Shown here piece by piece: positions 57,813 through 64,000 of a DNA stretch of 64,000 nucleotides. The DNA is from Melitaea cinxia. Lineage: Eukaryota > Arthropoda > Insecta > Lepidoptera > Nymphalidae. The notes beneath the pieces were generated by a model. It saw only the letters and a list, made by a program, of their open reading frames with translations. It did no database searches and was not told where the DNA came from. The stretch covers positions 4,348,369 through 4,412,368 of the forward strand of contig NC_059417.1 in assembly GCF_905220565.1 (NCBI RefSeq), in the 5' to 3' direction. Each line of letters opens with the position of its first letter. The first letter of the stretch is position 1. Position numbers and translations under genes: made by a program.

Positions 57813-57822
57813 AAAACTAAAT

Positions 57823-59427
57823 AACATGAAGAATAACAAAAGTTGCTTAAACTTTTTTGAATGGTTTTGTACAACAATCTTAATTGGTTTTTGTATAATA
57901 TGAATGACTGATTATTTCTTAAATAATTTATCAAAAATAAAAATATCAGCATTAAGAGGGTAAAATTAGAGGGATATATTTTATGGAAATTTTGTATAAG
58001 ATGATAATGGATTTTGCTTTGGCTAGAAAAAAAAAATCTATAACAGCAAAACTGTACTACTTATATTTAATGCGAAAGAATTTTGATAGGCAGTTAATTT
58101 CACGCTTTAAGGCGATGAATTAGAGCCCTCTGTCATGTTATACGACACCTTTAGACAATTTCTTTCAGAGCTGCATAAACTTGAAAGTGTCCAAGATAAA
58201 GGAATTAAAAAGTAATATCATTAGTTCCAGTTTTAAAATTACATTTTTAACGACATACTTTTTTAACTTCATTAATATTACTCAAGTATTGGCCATATTG
58301 TCCTCAGATACACCAAATATTTTCTTCAAAATATTATTTAAACCTAAATGTAACAGATAAATCAATCGTAATAAAAAAAGTTCATTTTTTGCAGATAATA
58401 ATTTTAAAAAGTATACAAGTGAAAAATCAAGTATCTTCCATTAATAATATCTTCGATTTTAATAAAAAAATATTGTTGATAATATATGAAACCTTTTTTC
58501 TGGAATTTGGATTAAATAATATAAGTAAATGCAAAAAAAGAAATCATTTTATGAATACAACCTCATTCACAGCGAAACCATTGGTTAGCTCTCTACCCAC
58601 CTCGTTATCCAAGCCTCCCCTAGTCCTAGGTACTGCTCAGAGTTACTCTCTCTGCTACACGATGGACTCAGCACTCGCACGGTTAATCCATTGAATCCTA
58701 AGAAGTTAGTCTCCGCCCCGTTAACTAATAACATCACGTGTTCCGTGCTGCGTACCTTTCAACTAAAATAACCTTTCTGCTAAGCGATTCCTGTGTTATA
58801 AGAAATTAGTGATATCATTAATTGTCTTTATTTGTGCCAACATTGACCACTGAAGCCAACAGAAGACCGAATATTCAAGGACGATGAACGAGAGAGATCT
58901 ACCTCGTCTAACAAATACATTTCTCTTCCAGTCTGATCTGAAATAGGACAATAAATAAGGAATTCCAGACAAACAATTTCGAATAGAGCTTTCCCTAAGA
59001 CCTAATTTGCCCACTGAAATGAAACAACGATAATTATATAATTCAATTCGTTTCAATTCCGGTAACAAGTTGTTACATTAACAGTTTAAATTGAAGGAAA
59101 ATTTTAATGATTATTAATAAATATAAATTTCCATTTATTTCAACAGGACGTCGTTGAAATTAAACGCCTAAAGGTCGTCGCTGACGTCATCGTACCACAA
59201 TAAGAATTTAGGTCCTCTGAAACGAATTATTAATTACCAAACCTCAAATATGAGAGGGTAAATGTACAAATGAAAAAGAGTTTTATGCTATTGTTATAAA
59301 ATTCAAATTTGTGTGGAACGTTGTCCAGCTAATTTCACGATCAAATAGAATCCGGAGATCCGATAACAAAGCAACAACGAAATAAATACAAATACAAAAC
59401 AGAGCTGCTCACGCTTTTATACTTTTT
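57823..59427. other. Non-coding DNA with a GC-richer stretch
   Basis: AT-rich except 58570-58800, a CT-rich/GC-richer block (TACCCACCTCGTTATCCAAG and on) that could be a repeat or exon fragment; I recognise no product. The 90- and 101-codon frames here have no known domains. Confidence 0.35.
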
Positions 59428-59465
59428 AACCGACTTCCAAAAAAGGAGGAGGTTCTCAATTCGAC

Positions 59466-59501
<36 letters not shown>

Positions 59502-60195
59502 ATGTTACATCAGAACTTTTGATCGTGTGGACCGATTTCGACAAATTTTATTTTAATCGAAAGGTGGTGTGTGCCAATTGGTCCCATTTAAATTTATTTG
59601 AGATCTAACAACTACTTTTCGAGTTATATCTAATAATGCGTTTTTACTTGACGCTTTTTTCGTCGACCTACGTTGTATTATACCGCATAACTTTCTACTG
59701 GATGTACCGATTTTGATAATTCTTTTTTTGTTAGAAAAGAGATATCCCTAGTTTAGTACCATGATAAGGAAACCAGGATCTGATGATGGGATCCCAGAGA
59801 AATCGAGGGAAACTCTTGGAAATCCGCAATAACTTTATACTGGGTGTACCGATTTTGATAATTCTTTTCTTGTGGGAAAGAAGATATCCCTAGTTTAGTA
59901 CCATGATAAGGAAACCAGGATCTGATGATGGGATTCCAGAGAAATCGAGGGAACTTCTTGAAAATCCGTAATAACTTTTTACTGGGTGTACCGATTTTGA
60001 CAATTTTTAATTTAATCGATAGCTGATATTTGTCATGTGGTCACATATAAATTTTATTGAGATCTGATAACTACTTTTTGAGTAATCTTTGATAACGCGT
60101 AGTTACTTGACTATTTTTGCGTCGATCTACGTTGTATTACTCGTCGATGTAATCGAAGTCGGTTTTTTTTTTCGTTTGCGAGCAAACACAATTAT
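59428..60195 (+). repeat. AACCGACTTC-family repeat, longest copy
   Basis: Starts AACCGACTTCCAAAAAAGGA and ends CGTTTGCGAGCAAACACAAT. Contains a ~140-bp tandem duplication (59687-59829 and 59830-59972) with TTTAGTACCATGATAAGGAA in both units, and a (T)28 run near 59470. Confidence 0.8.
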
Positions 60196-60338
60196 TTATC
60201 TGATTTTAAATCAGTCCGATGTATACTAATGCATAATCCTATCACTGTATCATGCAAGTGTGTGTAAAATACATAAAATACTTGTACATTATGACGCGAA
60301 ATTTGAAGACTGAAAACAAACACGACTGATTAAAATGT

Positions 60339-60430
60339 ATCTGTTGTACACGCTGTTGGATCGCGAGTGCAAGTTCGATGCCCGCTCATAATAAACATTT
60401 ATGTAGCCAATACAGATGTTTGTTTGTTGT
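60339..60430 (+). repeat. SINE head fragment
   Basis: A B-box-like AGTTCGATGCCC followed by AACATTTATGTAGCCAATAC, similar to the start of the SINE body. A TCGTATT-type minisatellite follows at 60437-60500. Confidence 0.4.
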
Positions 60431-60500
60431 TCGTTATTGTATTTTGTATCGTATTTTAATCGTATCGTATTTCGTATTGTATTCGTATTTTGTGTATTTT

Positions 60501-61111
60501 TAGACGCTGGTACATTTATAACAAATATACATTATTAATATTTTTTGATTTAAACACACTTCAATATAGTTATAAACATCAAATAAGACACATATGTTAA
60601 ATGAGAAAATGTCTTACATAAAAGTGACGAGTGCTACATTTTTTAGTAAATACTTAATTTATTATGTTTTAAGTAAAACTATAAAAATTTCAGCTTGTAA
60701 TAAAACAGGCTACGAGCTCGTTACATATTGAGGAAGTTGAGTTTCATATTTCTTTATGTTTTCCCGGTATTAGCTGGGGTCAGTTTCCTGGTTTATGCGG
60801 ATGTCTGCACGGTTTTTGGGTCCCGACGATTTATAATGATGACAGCATTTCAGGGGTCTACTAAGCTGGAGATTTTATGGACTTTTGTTGATGGCTTGGC
60901 GTATTTACGTACGTCCCACAACAACAGAGCGGTTGTTATATTTCATTGACGGTCAATTTTTCAAAACAGTTTAATAATCCTTGCAATATGAAATCGCTCG
61001 TAGTAAATTTAAATATTATTCTCACTCGTTTTATAAAGCTTCATCAAATATGGAAATTATGGACTGTCTACACATTAATATTGGTTTGGCTGTGTCGTTA
61101 CGGCAGTACAA
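60501..61111. other. AT-rich non-coding DNA
   Basis: Short frames of 70-73 codons without recognised domains; no gene called. Confidence 0.4.
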
Positions 61112-61115
61112 AATA

Positions 61116-61426
61116 TAGCCACCCCCCCTCTCTTCCCGTGGGTGTCGTAAGAGGCGACTAATGGATAACACAGTTTCGCTACCACCTTGGAACTTAAAAA
61201 GCCGACCGATGGCGGGATAACCATGCAGCTGCTGGCTTTGAAATAAACAGGCCGAAGACGGACTGCAGCGTATTCGGTGCGACAAAGCCAAGCCCTCCGG
61301 TGACCAACCCGCCTGCCCAGCGTGGTTGACTATGGGCAAAACACATGAGTTCACGTAATTTTTGGCGTAAACTTGTCTTATGTCCAGCAGTGGACTGTAT
61401 AGGCTGTAATGATGATGATGACGATG
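61116..61426 (+). mobile_element. Short RTE-tail element
   Basis: GGGTGTCGTAAGAGGCGACT, AACTTAAAAAGCCGACCGAT and CAGCAGTGGACTGTATAGGC, then a (GAT)n tail (61409-61425). Confidence 0.8.
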
Positions 61427-61954
61427 CAGAAGAGGCCTTTGATCAGCATATTTGCAAGCTAGTTAAATTTAGTTCAATCATGAAAGTATACTTAAAACAC
61501 ACAATTTATCGGATTTTAACGTAATTAGTAGATGTATTCTAATAGTAAGAGCGATATAGCATACACCTGCCCTCTAATATTGACGAAGAGGAAAATGTAC
61601 TTCGACTACTTATTCCAACTTGGAAATAAGTAAAAAAATATTTCGACGACAAAAAACTCCTTACATATATAATAAAGTGCATAAATAACCCTCCCATACG
61701 CAGCGGGCTTCGTTCCGGCTGACCGATTTATCCCGAAATAGTCTGACAATTTTATTCTACGAACTCAGAGGTTATTTAAGATTTTTCCAACAATTTTACC
61801 GATGTGTTTCATACTTATGGTGTTAACGGATTTGGTCTGTTATATATTATGCTCTCATTACATTTTCGTCGCTTATTTACTTGTATAGCCTTTCAGTACC
61901 TGAGCATTAACCGAAAATGATGGTTATTATTTGCTATAATAAAAAAAGAAAATT

Positions 61955-62060
61955 TTTATGTCACTAGGATGCCACACAAGCGTAAGGCCAGCCTCGTGGT
62001 ATGCGATTATTGTAGCCTACGGACGTCGTAAACGAGAGTAAAAAAGCGTTGCCGGCCTTA
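61955..62060 (-). repeat. Diverged copy of the 11025 dispersed family
   Basis: The reverse strand shows GGCCGGCAACGC, then CGTCCGTAGGCTACAATAAT, in the family order. Confidence 0.4.
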
Positions 62061-62275
62061 CTATCGCTCTCAACACAGCACTTCCCAAAGACCTCGAGTT
62101 GCCTAATTACAAAGTTCCCACAGCACTTCATCGGATTTATACACACACTATCGTCAGTTGCTAAGATAGCAAACTTATTGCTTGTGTTTTAGGTAACAGC
62201 CTTTGATGACTAGAATAGACTCTGCTAGAATTATATACGAATTTTCGTGAGAATTACTACCTATTACACAACGTT

Positions 62276-62522
62276 CCGCTACCACCTTGGAACTTAAAAA
62301 GCCGACCGGTGGCGGGATAACCATCCAACTACTGGCAATGAAATACACAGGCCGAAGACGGGCAGCAGCGTCTTCGGTACGACAAAGCCAGCCCTGCGAT
62401 CACCAACCCACCTGCCCAGCGTGGTGACTTTGGAAAAACACATGAGTTCACGTTATTTTTGGCGTAAACTTGTGAAGGCCTATGTCCAGCAGTGGACTGT
62501 ATAGGCTGTAATGATGATGATG
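62276..62522 (+). mobile_element. Short RTE-tail element with 10-bp target duplication
   Basis: ACACAACGTT at 62266-62275 and 62523-62532. The body starts inside the family (CCGCTACCACCTTGGAAC) and ends in (GAT)n, so it is a 5'-truncated, LINE-style insertion. Confidence 0.87.
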
Positions 62523-62915
62523 ACACAACGTTTAGGAAATACCCCTCTTGTGATACGACGAGTGGTATAGTATTGTATAGTAATAAACTTTACATTCATA
62601 ATAAAAATACACGATACACTCAGATGGAGTATTTTCTTCGACTAAATAATATTTTATAAAAAAGTTAAATCCAGATGTGATATGTTACTTTGTCCCCGTG
62701 TAACTTGATATGTATAATTAATTATTTTTGTAAAAAGGAACAAAAAATTCTGCCCAAGGCATTAAAAAATTATAGTTGGGTAACGATGAAAAATGAACAT
62801 TTTTGATGAATACTTGATATAGTCACATCGCTATGGTTGTAGCTACTACGAGCTACGTATCTACGAATGCTACATTATATTCGTAGCGGCGATGCTACAA
62901 CGCCTATGAAAAAAT

Positions 62916-63409
62916 CACTCACTCACTCACTTCAGCCTATCGCAGTCCACTGCTGGACATAGGCCTCCCCAAGTTCGCGCCAGACATCCCGGTCTTCCGC
63001 AATCCTCATCCAGCCGACACCGGCAATCTTACGTATATCGTCGGTCCAACGGGCCGGAGAACGTCCCACACTGCGTTTGCCAAGACGCGGTCTCCACTCT
63101 AGGACCCGTCTACTCCAACGGCCATCGGTCCTGCGACACAAATGACCAGCCCACTGCCACTTCAACTTGCTAATTCTGTAGGCTACGTCGGTTACTTTCG
63201 TTCTCTCGCGGATAGTCTCATTTCTAATCCTATCTTTAAGAGAAACCCCAAGCATAGCCCGTTCCATTGCACGTTGAGCGACCCTAAACTTGTGGACCAG
63301 TCCCTTCGTCAGTGTCCACGTCTCGGCTGCGTATGTTAACACAGGCAGGACGCATTGTTCGAAGACTTTTGTTTTCAAGCTTTGCGGAATCTTCGAAGTG
63401 AAGACTCGA
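62916..63409 (-). mobile_element. 5'-truncated RTE-type LINE, second copy
   Basis: TATGAAAAAAT (62905-62915) and TATGATAAAAT (63410-63420) form an 11-bp target duplication with one mismatch. The minus-strand 3' end is GGCTGAAG followed by a (TGAG)n tail. Confidence 0.8.
62938..63409 (-). pseudogene. RTE reverse transcriptase, C-terminal fragment
   Basis: About 155 residues from RVFTSKIPQSLKTKVFEQC to YVQQWTAIG, almost identical to the same part of the 39037-39834 fragment. It lacks the catalytic region altogether. The open frame suggests recent insertion from an active RTE source elsewhere in the genome. Confidence 0.87.
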
Positions 63410-63420
63410 TATGATAAAAT

Positions 63421-64000
63421 ACTCTACATTAATTAATTTAATTATTTTTATTTGCTATTTTCATATAAATATAAAAAAAATATCTTAAATTATTATTTTT
63501 ATTTAAAAAATACGACGCTTATTCTGCAAATGATTACAAGGCACTTTACGGGATTGGAACCAACAAACGGATCATCAACTCATCTTGAAGTTTTTGGTTG
63601 ATTTAATCTTATAGTTTGTCACCTAAACGACCTTCGAGTCACCCTTATTGAATTTATTTTTAAGTTTTTACAATTCTTTTTTTGAAAAAAGAATATCGAA
63701 ATTTTAAATTTCTTTTTTAAATTCAATTTTCTTTTCCTATTCCATTTTTTTTTGTATTAGTAAGTTTAGCAAAAATGATTTAATTCCTATATATATACTT
63801 ACTACAAATTTTAAAAGAACACTAAACATGAAAATTATTGAAATCACCGTATGTAATATAATCGTGTATATTTTATTTGACTTAATCAAGGTCACCTCCA
63901 TCAGGAGATGGCGGAGATTAGTGGTTGATTCCGATCATTTGGGTGGTATTAATAATGCTGTTGTATTATTATGAACGCTTTCTATAATATAAATGAGTTT
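63421..64000. other. AT-rich non-coding DNA at window end
   Basis: Nothing recognised. Confidence 0.4.

Noticed and set aside
58389..59068. 101- and 90-codon frames as host exons
   Set aside because: No motif recognised, and no convincing acceptor/donor pair in phase. Left as an unexplained GC-richer stretch.

Overview
The window is animal nuclear DNA, almost certainly from a lepidopteran (moth or butterfly). It is AT-rich and intron- and repeat-dominated, and it carries repeat families typical of Lepidoptera: a tRNA-derived SINE resembling the butterfly Metulj type, Helitron-like elements ending in CACAGCTAG followed by T, RTE and jockey/CR1-type LINEs, an R4/Dong-type LINE and a BEL/Pao LTR retrotransposon. 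No bacterial features, CRISPR arrays or complete tRNA or rRNA genes were seen. The family names come from motif recognition, not database searches.

Host genes. One host protein gene is clear: a minus-strand ZAD-type C2H2 zinc-finger gene (1740-4965). Its large second exon holds about ten fingers. I found the missing first exon by reading the reverse strand: it supplies the first half of the ZAD zinc-binding domain and joins in phase across a 1.1-kb intron. A second host signal is a predicted plus-strand core promoter at 31570-31603 (initiator plus correctly spaced DPE). A consensus splice donor follows at 31777, which suggests a non-coding first exon whose gene continues to the right. If so, much of the right half of the window may be its first intron.

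Layout. 1-1740: repeat remnants and the probable zinc-finger 3' end. 1740-5200: zinc-finger gene, with a small inverted-repeat element in its intron. 5200-14850: AT-rich non-coding DNA with a few MITE, SINE, Helitron and LINE fragments. 14851-22178: a complete BEL/Pao element with two 508-bp LTRs differing at one base, a 5-bp target duplication, a tRNA-Phe-type primer site and an intact 1734-codon Gag-Pol frame. 22500-24760: a SINE with a 14-bp target duplication, an element with perfect 180-bp inverted arms, and a five-unit ~117-bp tandem array rich in YY1/Pho-like motifs. 25000-33500: mostly unique AT-rich DNA with scattered repeats and the candidate promoter. 33570-38605: a four-layer nest in which a Helitron-like element is split by a SINE, and the SINE holds a jockey/CR1-type LINE tail-to-tail with an R4/Dong-type LINE. 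39000-64000: non-coding DNA with two RTE fragments (11-bp target duplications), five short RTE-tail elements, several SINEs and hairpins, and a recurrent family beginning AACCGACTTC.

Apart from the zinc-finger protein, every sizeable reading frame belongs to a mobile element. The most informative parts are the nested insertion, the young BEL copy, the long perfect inverted repeats and the predicted promoter.
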